A DNA stretch of 64,000 nt from Luzula sylvatica (lineage: Eukaryota; Streptophyta; Magnoliopsida; Poales; Juncaceae). Under the pieces are notes generated by a model. The model searched no databases and had not been told where the DNA came from. It saw only the letters and a program-made list of their open reading frames with translations. This document shows, piece after piece, positions 31,620 through 42,663 of the stretch. Positions within the stretch are counted from its first letter, which is position 1, and every line of letters begins with the position of its first letter. A program made the translations under genes and the position numbers. The stretch is taken from positions 57,124,855 to 57,188,854 of the forward strand of contig OX326960.1 in the NCBI GenBank assembly GCA_946800325.1, in the 5' to 3' direction.

Positions 31620-32712
31620 AAAAAACCGACAATGTACCTAGGACTTCCCCTCTCCTTCAAAAAACCGACAAAATTCACATTCCAACCCTTAATTAATAAG
31701 TTGCGGCAAAAAATTAGTAATTGGAAGAACAAATTACTGTCAATTGGGGTCGGATCACCTTGGTTAGAGCCGTATTAAGTGTGATTCCTACATTTTTTTA
31801 TGCAAACATTCATATTACCAAAGGGGGTGTTGAATGAACTTAACCGAATTATGAGAGTTTTTTTTTTTGAAAGGCAAAGACAAAATTCAAGGAGGACATT
31901 GTTTGATGAAATGGCGGAAGGTATGCCTTCCACAAATTAATGGAGGACTCGGCATCCTCGATTTGGAGACCCAAAATAAGACATTGGTTATGAGATGGTT
32001 ATTCCAAATAGGCAATAATGCCGATTCCCAATGGTCTTCGACCATTAGGTCGATTTACAATTTACAAAATACCGATGAACTACCACGGATCTCATCGAGC
32101 ATTTCCTCTTTCTTCCTAAAGGACCTCATAAAGCTTATCCCAATGTACAAATCCCTTAATTTAGGGTCACAAATAGGAGGATCAACCCTGTCCGAGCCAC
32201 GAGCTATCACCAACAACCTACGTTACAAGGCGAACTCGGCTTATACTAGCATAATCCACCCGGGCCTAGAATGTAGATGGACTCCTCGCCTATTCGCAAT
32301 CAAAGCACCCCTAAAGATCAAAATTTTCGTTTGGCATGTCCTCAACAACCGAATCTTAGCATCGGGTAATCTAGCTAAGCGGGAGTGGCCACATGACCCT
32401 ATTTGTCCACTTTGCTCGGTCCAAGACGAAACGGTCGAGCATCTATTTTCGAGGTGCCCTTTCTCGGTACAAGTATGGCAAGGGATCGAGCCAAGATCTA
32501 ATCCCGCGACGACCTCCGTTCTTGATCTATGGTGCAATTTCCGGAATAACAAGTCTCCAACGCACGACAAGAAGTGGGACCAACAATGGGTGGCCACCTT
32601 ATGGACCCTCTTGATCGAAAGAAACAACCGTATCTTCCGACGCAAGGGAAGAATGCCCCAACTCATCATCTCTGCCATTCAAAATCTGACCCACCAATGG
32701 CGGAGCCTCTAG
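31620..32712 (+). pseudogene. LINE reverse transcriptase C-terminal region with zf-RVT
   Basis: The upstream part (31620-31860) reads YLGLPLSFKKPTKFTF, then NWKNKLLSIG, and has stops and a frameshift. From 31867 the frame is open for 281 codons. It includes KWRKVCLPQINGGLG, WTPRLFAIKAPLKIKIFVWH, the zinc-binding cluster C-P-L-C ... H-L-F-x-x-C-P and a Trp-rich tail (WVATLWTLLIERNNRIFRR). These are the typical 3' end of plant L1 ORF2 after the RT palm. The catalytic RT motifs were never copied because of 5' truncation. Confidence 0.9.
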
Positions 32713-32913
32713 CGACACAAGAGAAGGGGAGAACAGGGGTGAGAGCTTAGGTTAGAAGGAGAGTAACTTTGTAATGTTAGAATGAGAGTAACATGAGTGA
32801 GAACTTACTTGATTATCTTGTTTATATGGTAAACACTTTGTAATGTTTGTTTGATGTTTAATGAAACAACCGATTGGATCGAGCGCGTATCGCGCTTGCC
32901 GATCTTTCAAAAA
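31620..32913 (+). mobile_element. 5'-truncated LINE (L1-type) with 17-bp target duplications
   Basis: AATTAGTACAACCATAC is repeated exactly at 31603-31619 and 32914-32930. The 3' side carries a short A-run after GATCGAGCGCGTATCGCGCTTGCC. Target-primed insertion with 5' truncation explains both. The enclosed sequence encodes only the C-terminal part of the reverse transcriptase ORF. Confidence 0.95.
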
Positions 32914-33070
32914 AATTAGTACAACCATACTATTAAAAACGACCAGATTAGAAAGTGACATAAATTATTTATAGCTACATTAGATTTGTATTTTAAACCT
33001 ATTCATCCCCTTAGGTCATCTTAGGACAATAGAAAATTCAGATTGAAAAAAATAAACAAGTGTCTAAAAG

Positions 33071-33240
33071 GAGTAATGATAAGGACCACGAATTAGGGAC
33101 CAAGAATTGTCCTCATCTGTCACGTGGCAGCTGCCGATTAGCTGCATCTTTTGCACAACTTTAATGCAGCCAATGAACAGCTGTCACGTAACAGGTGTGA
33201 GCAATTCTTAGTCCCTAATTTGTGATTCCTATCATTGCTC
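33071..33240. mobile_element. Mutator-type MITE with 9-bp TSD (170 bp)
   Basis: The 9-bp repeat GTCTAAAAG is at 33062-33070 and 33241-33249. The inverted ends are GAGTAATGATAAGGACCACG and, reversed, GAGCAATGATAGGAATCAC, and they continue as matched AATTAGGGAC(C/T)AAGAATTG arms. A 9-bp duplication is typical of Mutator-like elements. Too short to encode anything. Confidence 0.9.
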
Positions 33241-33249
33241 GTCTAAAAG

Positions 33250-33958
33250 ATTTGATCTACCCTAACCTGAATCCGGTCCCAAAAAATGATAATTTACTAG
33301 TTAACACCACTCATTTTATTTATTACGTGTTCATACTTTTTGTATCTCTGAAAACGTCTATTCGGTCAGACAAAGATGTATTCATGTATACGACACATTC
33401 AGACTTTTTAAACATATGACCATTAAGATATAATTGGGAAGTATTCCACTTAAAATTAGATTATTCATCTGTTTGGTTTTCGAAAATCGTATACTAACTC
33501 AAGAAAACCTAGTAAAAAAAAAGTTGGCCGCATTCCACATCATGTGTGTTGTTCTCCGGAAACATTGAAACAAGCACACACCTACTCACTCTGTGTGACT
33601 TTACTACGCAATTCTACGAAAGAACAGGGCTCCACGATACGTCCCAAGAATCAATCCACAAATTTCTGAGAGAAAATTAAAATATAAGAATCACCAACAA
33701 CATCATCGATGACGGAAAAACAAATAATATGGGCCTCGGCAGTTTGGACAATTCGGAAGGGAAAAACAACCGAATTTTTAGCAAAAAGTTATATTAGTTT
33801 GGTAAATTCTTGGGTAGCCGCGAATTTGTAAAAGTACATTGCGCCTTATAACAAACATGTAATCGCATCTTTAATTAACAAAATACAAAATTGATGAGCA
33901 AGACTTATGCGATCAAATGGGTAGCAAATAATATGATGCTTCCGTTTTAAGGGATCAA
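33250..33958. other. Gene-free spacer before the second PMD copy
   Basis: AT-rich with no recognised element. The last part would be the promoter side of the PMD gene. Confidence 0.4.
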
Positions 33959-34850
33959 ATGAACCACGTGTCCAACGAGATTGAAAAGCCTGAGATTACG
34001 ATATTTCAGGGTGGTCGCGACTGGACCCATTGGACGCTGACGACTCCGGAAATGGAGGCCAGACTTATGCGAGCAGGATTTTATGTCCCCACGCGGGCCG
34101 CGTACGTAAAGTTGAATCAGCCATTTCTGACGGCATTGATTCATAGGTGGCGTCCGGAGACGAACACCTTTCATATGCCACATGGAGAGATGACTATTAC
34201 CCTACGTGATGTTTCTTTGTTGACTGGTTTCGTAGCGGACGGTGCTCCGTTGTTTAGGGCTATCAGCGGGGAGGACGATGTAGGAGCTGATCTGACCCGT
34301 CTGCTTGGGGTTTGTCCGCCTGGTAACCGACCTACATTCCCGTGGTTGCGTAGGACGTTTCACATAGTACCCACTGATCCCACGGAGGAAATATGGGACC
34401 GACTCACGAGGGCTTACATCTTGTACTTCCTGGGTTCGATGGCTTTGGCCAATCCCACAAAAGGCCGAATCAGTCCAGGTTACATATATTTCTTGGAGGA
34501 TTTTGATACATGTGGGAGGTATGTTTGGGGTCCCGTCATCCTCGCGCATTTGTACAAGTCTTTGGGAGATGCATGCCAGATTGGCCAAACTACAGCGGCG
34601 GGATGGTTCTCACTTGTTCAGGTAATTTTTCATTCATTTATTTATACAAAATAATTATTTATAAAAGTGTATTTACAAATTAATTATAAAAATCTTTGAT
34701 AGATTTGGGCTTGGTTTCATTTTGCCAATGCACGGCCTCACATGAGTATTCCGGGATCGATTGTTGGGAACACACTCATGAACTATTATGTGGGTGCCCA
34801 CAGTTACAGAGAGAGGAATAGAGGAAGTGCGGTCATATATTTTCTCAAAT
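33959..34850 (+). pseudogene. Plant mobile domain (PMD) gene, 5' part, truncated
   Basis: Exon 1 (33959-34621, 221 codons) starts at an ATG and encodes WTHWTLTTPEMEARLMRAG, FLTALIHRWRPETNTFHMPH, GEMTITLRDVSLLTGF and YIYFLEDFDTCGRYVWG. This is the aminotransferase-like plant mobile domain of the MAIN/MAIL1 type. Exon 2 begins at 34703 (IWAWFHFANARPHMS ... NTLMNYYVGAHSYRER) after a GT-AG intron. It loses similarity to the paralogue near 34845, where a hAT derivative follows. The remaining three exons seen in the 13.4-14.7 kb copy are absent. The N-terminal half is open, but the product would lack its C-terminal half. Confidence 0.8.
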
Positions 34851-35750
34851 TAAGATATTGTACTCTCTTAATAATCTTTTATTTCTCCAATTTAGCAAAG
34901 AAACTTAAATTATTTTGTTCATCATCTAATTTTTTCTTATTTTTTAATGTAGACAAGGTGTTCGATAAAATTTCTAAGAGAGAGAAAGACCTACAAAAAA
35001 GTACAACAAGAGAACTAGATCAAAAAAAAATTCATAAACCCCAAAACAAAAGGTAATTATTCAATAATCAATTCATTGCAATATATTTTTTATGTATCAA
35101 CTTTTTTTTAATGATAAGGTATTTGTTTAAGATGACAAATGAGAAACGCAAACAAGATTCCGGGTCTCAAAAAAGAAAAGCAAAACAAAGAATGTGTGAA
35201 TTGACAAAATCACTTGCTGGTTCGGTTCATAAGTTATTTGATGCGAAGAGGCAAAATGTGAGTAGTTCGAGTCAATCCGTTGAGGCAAATGTTAATTTAA
35301 CGAATGAAGAAAATATGAAGCATGTTGAAGATATTATTGATGAACACCATGAAGAAATTTGGGAAGAGTATGAAGAAATAAGAGATGAGCAAAATGAAGA
35401 AGCTAGAGAGGTGAATAACGAAGAATGCAAGAAAGATTGAATGGTTTAGCTATGATCTCAATCGAAAAGGAGTTTTTAGATAAATTAAAAAATGATGAGT
35501 TGATTGAGGAATTTGCTTCGAAAAATGCAAGGAGTGTATTTTCTTCAAACATTTGTTGTTTTGTTATAATTTTTTTTTTAATGTACTTTTTAGAATAGTT
35601 ATATGTAATGTTAAAAGTTTGTTATTTTGTAAAAATATAATTATGTTATAAAAAATTATGAACTATTTATGTATTTGACATAATTTTAGATAATATGACG
35701 AGTAATTAACGATTTTGACTATGACATCAAATTTGTCGGGACCGGCCCTG
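34851..35750 (+). mobile_element. hAT deletion derivative, right end intact (CAGGGCCGG family)
   Basis: The right terminus GTCGGGACCGGCCCTG at 35750 matches the right terminus of the 27.2-29 kb element (GTCGGGACCGGCCCTG at 28972). The flanking octamer is GTTACGTC, but no matching left copy or left TIR was found, so the left side is truncated or rearranged. The element lies in the second exon of the PMD pseudogene. Confidence 0.7.
34950..35540 (+). pseudogene. hAT transposase (TTF-type family) N- and C-terminal remnants
   Basis: An open frame at 35132-35440 gives MTNEKRKQDSGSQKRKAKQR, then LTKSLAGSVHKLF and a Glu-rich stretch. It resembles the N-terminus of plant hAT/TTF-zinc-finger transposases. 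Immediately after, in another frame (35428-35540), comes QERLNGLAMISIEKEFLDKL followed by FASKNAR, the conserved C-terminal end of the hAT dimerisation region. The hundreds of residues normally between them, including the catalytic core, are deleted. Confidence 0.7.
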
Positions 35751-35947
35751 GTTACGTCTCATTTTTTTCATTTCTCCTTTTTTTTTCTCTTCATTGGTAA
35801 TGTACATGTTTTTATTTAATTATATTTTCTGTTGGATATTCGGTTACCATGCTTCCAGAAGAACTATACATCTTGTAGACTATGGATTTGCATTCTGGGA
35901 TTATAGAATTCTGTCATTCCGACTCGGGAATTAGATTCCATTGATCA

Positions 35948-35998
<51 letters not shown>

Positions 35999-36370
35999 AA
36001 AATGGTCCCAAATGTTGGTGATACGGTAACCGAAGATCAAACTCTGGCAGAACTCATTCAGCATGGCACCAGATCTATCCGCCATTACAAACATCACAGA
36101 TAATAAATACACTCGTGTTCTATCGCTTTCAACATGGACAGAGAAATCCATGGCGAATCTAATTTCGCATGGAAAATAAACTTATCACATAAAACTCCTT
36201 TCTTCTTCTTTGGAAAAGGACTTCGCATAGATTATAGCAGAACAAAAATTCAATTCAATCACTAATTAAATCCAGTAAGTAAATAAGGAATGCCCATTAC
36301 TCATTAGTCTTTCCTCAGTACAAAATGAAAAGAAATAACACTAAAATAGAACAAACAAAAAGAATCTTGC
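35751..36370. other. Spacer with a (GA)n microsatellite, 3' of the EPFL gene
   Basis: A (GA)21-22 run occupies 35951-35993. A minus-strand open stretch encoding MDFSVHVESDRTRVYLLSV (near 36140) has no family I recognise. The part nearest 36370 is probably the 3' UTR of the EPFL-type gene. Confidence 0.45.
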
Positions 36371-36793
36371 TCAAGGATTATACAGTTGGTTTTGGCATTG
36401 GCATTTCCATCCCAAAGGTTTGTAATTTGAGTTCTCTAGAAAACCAAATGCATTGCCATCGAATTTAATCCCCCTCTGTTTGGCTTGAACCGCGATCGCT
36501 GGAACTTGAATCGGAAAACATGGATTGCACGAGCTGCATCTGTTATGACAGTTAGGTGGTGTCGAACCCAATCTTGTTTTATCCTCCATTAGCATCCCCT
36601 TTTCCTACATGTCATGCATAGAAGAAATTAATTAGGATAACATAGATGAGGAGAGAAGTAAACTAACTAGGATGGTAATCTTCTCGTCTTATCTCTCTAC
36701 CTGATGAGATGATAGAAGTGATCTAGTAGTACAATACGTCCTTGGGAGGAGAAACAGAGATTGAAGGAACAAGAAAAGGATAAGTGCTCTCAT
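36371..36793 (-). CDS. EPFL-type secreted cysteine-rich peptide precursor
   Basis: Exon 1 (36701-36793) encodes MRALILFLFLQSLFLLPRTY, a signal peptide. A 96-bp GT-AG intron follows. Exon 2 (36371-36604) completes a 108-aa protein. The C-terminal domain has the EPF/EPFL pattern GSTPPNC-x3-C-x2-C-x2-C (Cys 50, 54, 57, 60), then QVPA, then NYKPLGWKCQC (Cys 99, 101), ending NQLYNP. EPFL peptides act in the apoplast on ERECTA-family receptor kinases with TMM co-receptors, controlling stomatal spacing, organ growth or inflorescence form. The loop between the Cys groups is long, as in non-EPF1/2 members. Splicing from signal peptide to mature domain is clean. Which subgroup it belongs to cannot be decided by eye. 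Confidence 0.85.
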
Positions 36794-36860
36794 GGCAGTC
36801 TGAACATCGTAAGCAAAAAATAAAGAAATGAATATAGAAAGGTTTATGGGTGATGGGCAA

Positions 36861-36863
<3 letters not shown>

Positions 36864-36899
<36 letters not shown>
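36864..36899. repeat. (GA)n microsatellite in EPFL 5' leader
   Basis: (AG)18 lies 70 bp upstream of the EPFL start codon, read as (CT)n in the gene's sense. CT-rich leaders are common in plant 5' UTRs, so it is likely transcribed. Confidence 0.85.
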
Positions 36900-36902
<3 letters not shown>

Positions 36903-37696
36903 TGTTTGTAGTGTGTAGTGTGTAGTGCGTACGTAGTGTAGAGTGGGCACAAATGAATAAAAGAAGGATCAAACAAAGAGGCAGAACAAGACATGGGGTT
37001 GATGTGGCAATAGATGGTAATAATAATGAGTATATATATATGCGGTACAGTCAAGATCACCTTTCTCTTTCTCTATGTATGGATTGATCTTTGATGGGGT
37101 TCTTCCCGTCCTGTCTAGCTAGGCGTATTAAAGAAGAAAGAGAAGAAGAGAGAGAGAGATGATACAAATTAATTGAGTATTTAGTGAGTGAATCAACAAT
37201 CACTATCGTTTCGGAACTATGGATTTGATTTGACCACAACCAACACATATCGAAGACTGAGCCTCTATTATCCAATGGGAAATTCTACTTTGTCCCCCGC
37301 ATTTCACCAAAACATCATCTCTATCGCAATTGATAGGAAAAAAAAAATTATGGATTGGATACCATCCAAAATTTTCTCATTTACAAAGAAGACGTTGATT
37401 TTGAAGAATTTGCAAGACTAGCTGACTTGTTTGGCGAAATACGAGTTTGTTTTTTTATCTCAACTGACGAAATAGATTATATGTGATTTTGATTTGTTAA
37501 ACTTAGAAAAAATTAATCAATGTAATTTCATCGTCTTGCTTGGTGAAATCAGAAAATATTTTATTTTATTTTTATTTTACTAGTACAATTGACCAAACAA
37601 GTAAAATAAAAATTGTGTTTCGACTTTCCAAATGATGAAACAACATATGTGCATTTGTATTGAAATTTTCTTGAATAAATTGAAATTTGATACGAT

Positions 37697-37966
37697 CAGG
37701 TCCGGTCCTGTAGTGACGAAAAATGTCAATATGTCAAAAGCTCGCCAAATAATTAGATCTCAAAATATATTTTAGTAGGTATATAGTGTAGATAATAATT
37801 TTGAGAAAGACCCTTCATTATTAAAAATAATGATATTTAAGTAATAATTATAAGTTATGTAATAATATTTGATAAATTTTTGTGACCAAATTAATAAAAT
37901 ATTAATATTTAATTAATATAATTATTTTTTCTGTCAAATTCACCAGGAAGTACCGGGCCGGTTCTG
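37697..37966. mobile_element. hAT MITE, CAGGGCCGG family (270 bp)
   Basis: The octamer GATACGAT is duplicated exactly at 37689-37696 and 37967-37974. The ends CAGGTCCGGTCCTG and, reversed, CAGAACCGGCCCGG are diverged copies of the TIR seen at 27216 and 28972. It is too short to code and is AT-rich inside. Confidence 0.87.
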
Positions 37967-37998
37967 GATACGATTAAAAAATAATTGGGCAATCGATA

Positions 37999-40570
37999 TC
38001 CTAGCAACATACTAATGCAGCCAGAAATGCTTGCATTTCCGGCTGCCACGTCGCAAGTTCCGGCTGCCACGTCGCCAGGGGCCTATTTGCAATTTTTTTT
38101 TTACATTTTGGTCCTTTTTAATTTACAAATTGGTCCTTTTTTTTAAAAAAAATTACATTTTGGTCCTTTTTTTTTACATTTTGGTCCTTTATATTTGCTT
38201 TTTGGTCCTTCGAAGTTTTAATATTCACATTTTGGTCCAGGGGCCTCAAATTGGTCCTGTTTTTAAAAATATATATATTTTGGTCCTTTTTTATCACATT
38301 TTGGTCCTTTATATTTGCATTTTGGTCCCTCAATGCATGCATTTCCGGCTGCCACGTCACCAGGGGCCTATTTGTAAAACAAAATATTTTTTCATATTTT
38401 GATCCTTTTTTAAAAAAAAAATTTACATTTTGGTCCTTTATATTTGTATTTTGGTCCTTTATATTTTGCATTTTGGTGCTTCAATGCACCAGGGGCCTAT
38501 TTGTAAAACAAAATATTTTTTCACATTTTGGTCCTTTTTCTTTACAAATTGGTCCTTCTTTTTAAAAAAAATTTACATTTTGATCCTTTTTTTTAAATTT
38601 TGGTTCTTTATATTTGCATTTTGGTCCTTCGAAGTTTTAATATTTACATTTTGATCCATTTTTTTGTTTTTTTACATTTTGGTCCTTTTTAATTTACAAA
38701 TTGGTCCTTTTTTGAAAAAAAATATATATTTTGGTCCTTTTGTTTTACATTTTGTTCCTTTATATTTGCATTTTGGTCCTTCGAAGTTTTAATATTCACA
38801 TTTTGGTCAGGGGGCCTCAAATAGGTCATGCTTTTTAAAATAAATTATATTTTGGTCCTTTTTTATCACATTTTGGTCCTTTATATTTGCATTTTGGTCC
38901 TTCAATGCTTGCATTTCCGGCTGCCACGTCACCATGGGCCTATTTGTAAAAAAAAATATTTTTTTCATATTTTGGTCCTTTTTTATTTACAAATTGGTCC
39001 TTTTTTAAAAAAAAAATTTACATTTTGGTCCTTTATATTTGCATTTTGGTCCTTTATATTTTGCATTTTGGTCATTCAATGCACCAGGGGCCTATTTGTA
39101 ATTTTTTTTTTTCACATTTTGGTCCTTTTGATTTACAAAATGGTCCTTCTTTGAAAAAAAAATTTACATTTTGGTCCTTTTTTTAAAATTTTGGTCCTTT
39201 ATATTTGCATTTTGGTCCTTCGAAGTTTTAATATTTACATTTTGATCCAGGGGACTCAAATTGGTCCTGTTTTTTAAAAAAAATTATGTTTTGGTCCTTT
39301 TTTATCACATTTTGGTCCTTTTTATTTGCATTTTGGTCCTTCAAAGTTTTAAAATTGACAGTTCGGTCCAGGGGTCTCTTTGTAAAAAAAGAAATTTTAT
39401 TTACATTTCGGTCCTTTTTTTTCATTTTGATCCTTTTTAATTAAAAAAATGCATTTAAAATTACATTTTTGTACTTTTATACTTACATTTTGATCCTTTA
39501 TATTTCCATTTTGGTCCATCGAAGTTTTAAAATTTATATTTTGATCCAGGGGCCTCTTTGTTATTTTTTTACATTTCGGTCCTTTTTTATTTATATCTTA
39601 TCTTAGCAAAATACTAAAGTTACCACTTTTCCTACCTCCTGGTTGAGCCACGTCACCAGGGCCTATTTGTAAAAAAAAAAATTTAATTTACATTTTGGTC
39701 TTTTTTTTTTTTTTTTAAAAAAAAAATTTGGTCCTTTTTTATTCACATTTTGGTCCTTTTTTTGACATTTGGGTCCTTCAAGTTAAAAAAAATACATTTT
39801 GGTCCAGGGGCCTCTTTGTAAAAAATTTACTTTACATTTTGATCCTTTTTAATTACATTTTGGTCCTTTTTATTTGAAAAAAACTATATTTTGGTCCTTT
39901 TTATTTATATTTGATCCCTTTTAAGTTTTAAAACTTACATTTTGGTCCTTAATATTTACATCTTGATCCTCTTTTATTTACATGTCGGTCCTTTTTCACA
40001 TTTTTGAATTTACATTATAGTCCTTTTTATTTATATTTTGGTCCTTTTTAGTCTTTTGTTCTTCTTAAAAAAATACATTTTGGTCCTTTTTTATTCACAT
40101 TTTGGTCCTTTTTTCCCAAATTTTGGTCCTTCAAGTTTAAAAAATTACATTTTGGTACAGGAGCCTCTTTGTAAAAAATTTAATTTACATTTTGGTCCTT
40201 TTTATATTTACTATTTTACCCTTCAATTCATGACGTCCATGTTTTTCTGTTCATTTACAAATTTGCACCTGAAATTTATTTTTTCATATATGTAATGTTT
40301 TCTTATTTATTTTTTTTTATTCTGAATGGGTAGCATGTTTATTAATGATGGATTCCACAACTTGATGTCTATTATTTGACTACAAATTTGTGTATAGAAA
40401 ATATTATGAGGCTTTGTAATAATATACTGCAAATATTTAGCCACTACCTTAACTGTTCCTATTTAATCCTCCAAACATCATCAAAAGAAAATCGATCACA
40501 AAACACAAAAAAAATATGACGATGCCGTCAACTAAATCGAACCCGCGCAATAGCGCGGGAGTAGAGCTAG
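37999..40570 (+). mobile_element. Helitron (2.57 kb) filled with a TTTGGTCC array
   Basis: The 5' end is A|TCCTAGCAACATACTAATG. The 3' end is the hairpin CCCGCGCAATAGCGCGGG followed by AGTAGAG and CTAG|T. There is no TSD and the target is A/T, all as in Helitrons. A second 5'-end-like TTAGCAAAATACTAAAG at 39602 suggests an internal duplication or a nested relative. No Rep/helicase frame, so non-autonomous. Confidence 0.82.
38060..40210. repeat. TTTGGTCCTTT-rich degenerate minisatellite
   Basis: ACATTTTGGTCCTTTTTTATTTACAAATTGGTCC-type units recur for over 2 kb, with dozens of GGTCC cores spaced about 20-35 bp. Larger phrases repeat too: CAGGGGCCTATTTGTAA at least five times, CCGGCTGCCACGTC four times and CCTTCGAAGTTTTAATATT several times. 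There is therefore a short unit inside a longer higher-order unit of roughly 300-450 bp. Homopolymer tracts of A/T separate units. Any long open frames here are repeat artefacts. Confidence 0.9.
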
Positions 40571-40725
40571 TTATTAATAAAGTCGCGGGAAGAGAAGAGG
40601 ACATGATAAAAAAAAATGAGAAATTATATTTCTCCCTACCACATCCTCAATTAAAGCCTCGATCGCATCACATTTCTCGCAATTAATCCAAACGTACTTC
40701 ATTAATTAGAGTCAGCAGTTAATTG

Positions 40726-41813
40726 GGGCATGTTTGATTTGAGGGATTAAGTTGGATAAGTATTTTTTGTCCGGGATAAGGTACAAATCCCTTGTTTGAT
40801 ATTTCAATGTTATCCATGTATATTGATCATATCCATGGATAGTGTTATCCATTTTGAAAATTGGTATTTTGATGTTGTATAACTCTTCTCCATGGATAAC
40901 AATATAATATTATATTTTTGATCCAACTCAACCATAGAATTAATATAATAAATTAATATAACTACAAGATAATAATATAATACTATAACAATATAATCTT
41001 ATATTGATTATATTTATATATTATATTAATTATAATATTAATTATATTTATATGTTATATTAATTATAATATTATGTTAATAATTTTCTCTTCTCCATGT
41101 ATAACAATATAATATATATTAATTATAATATTAATAATAATAATAATAATATTTATCTTCTCCATATATAACTATATAATATTATATTAATTATTATTAT
41201 ATATTATCATAAATAATATATTATATTAATAATATTTCTCTTCTCCATGTATAACAATATAATATTATAGTAATTATATTAATTATAATAATGTATTAAT
41301 AATATTTTTCTTCTCCATATATAATAATATTATATTATATCATAAATTATATATTATATTATATTAATTATATGCATATAATATTATATATTTTCTACAA
41401 TAATATACAATAATTAAAATATAACAATACTATAATTATATTATAATTATTAAATTTATATAATTTAATATTATATCTGTATATTTAATATTATATTATA
41501 TATCATTGTAATAATATATATATTACATGGATAGCATAAAATATATTTTTTTTATCAATTTTAATGAAATATTTTTGCTATATTTTCGATAACAAAATTT
41601 CAAAATTTTGTGACTACCTAAACAATTCACCTGGATTTTGAATTATTAAATTCATTTCGAAACTAATTAGAATACAAAATGAAAATCATGTATTTTTAAA
41701 CAAGAATCAAACAAGGGATTGTGTATCCATGATTTTTGAATCCAACTAACCAAACAACTTACATGAACAGTGAAATACATAGATAGTCAAAATCCCTCAA
41801 ATCAAATATGCCC
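40726..41813. mobile_element. Long MITE with GGGCATGTTTGATTTGAGGG ends (1.09 kb)
   Basis: The 5' end GGGCATGTTTGATTTGAGGG and the reversed 3' end GGGCATATTTGATTTGAGGG differ by one base. The 4-bp repeat ATTG flanks both sides (40722-40725 and 41814-41817). The interior is almost pure AT with repeated ATTATATTAATTATAATATT and CTTCTCCAT(G/A)TATAAC phrases. Superfamily unclear: the TIR style is PIF/Harbinger-like but those make 3-bp TWA duplications. Confidence 0.75.
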
Positions 41814-41817
41814 ATTG

Positions 41818-42660
41818 TGATAGTAAACTTCCTTCCTCTGTCTAAGTATTTTGACTACCTACGGGGCGTATGATGCAAGTGATTTTGGAAGATTTAGAAG
41901 GATTTTTGTAGTTTTTAGAGAAATTAAAATAAGGGTGACATATTTGAAGGATATATGTTTTTCATATGTGTTGTTTGATTTGTGAGAATGTTAAATAATG
42001 GAAAGGGAAAATTATTGTTTGATGTGATGGAAAAATAAAAATGATTTCGTTTAATTAATATTATCCATTAATATGTATTATATATTAATTTATTGCCATC
42101 AAAATTTAATATTAATTAGTTTAATTATCACTATGTTTAATTTAAAAAAATACTATAAAATATTTGAAATATAAATTAATATATTACATAATGTACACAT
42201 AATATATTAAATAATATTATATAAATATAATTATTTAATTAATTAATTATAGTTATAAACACATACTTATTATAATTTATTAATTGGTTCATACTAATTA
42301 TTTATCATGTATTAATGTTATCATTACTGGAAAAAATAATATAAAAAATAAAAATTAATTATAATTTTAATATATTAAATAAAATACACATAAGTTGATG
42401 CATTAATTAATTACACATTAATATAATTAATATGATCATTATAATTATTACAAAACATAGAAAACGCAAGACATAATATCTTTGTCCATTGTTTTTCCAA
42501 TATTTTTATGGGACAACAAATGAAATGAAAGAAATTGATGGACAAGAAATGGGAGCACGAAACTACTATCCCACTCTTTCCTACTCATCAAACAAGAGAA
42601 AAAATCATTTGTGATGGAAAGAAATTTCTTCACTCAAATTCTCCCAAATACCCACAAATC
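41818..42660. other. AT-rich stretch, possibly a decayed relative of the preceding MITE
   Basis: It begins near 41867 with GGGCGTATGATGCAAGTGATT and ends near 42676 with CAAATCAAACATCCCTTATG, weakly complementary ends. The inner arms share GTTTGATGTGATGG and related phrases. No TSD was found. Confidence 0.35.
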
Positions 42661-42663
42661 AAA

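Noticed and set aside
35945..36151. Minus-strand frame MDFSVHVESDRTRVYLL... as a gene
   Set aside because: It runs into the (GA)n microsatellite, has no splice context or recognised family, and may be a retroelement scrap.
36723..37060. N-terminal extension of the EPFL-type protein through the Leu-Ser repeat
   Set aside because: The LSLSLS run is translation of the (CT)n leader; the ATG at 36793 gives a normal signal peptide.
38031..40295. Several long open frames (e.g. 38031-38402, 38828-39154) across the TTTGGTCC region
   Set aside because: They are translations of the repeat unit (FWSF, ILVLF, DQN runs) and appear on both strands; no protein family is recognisable.
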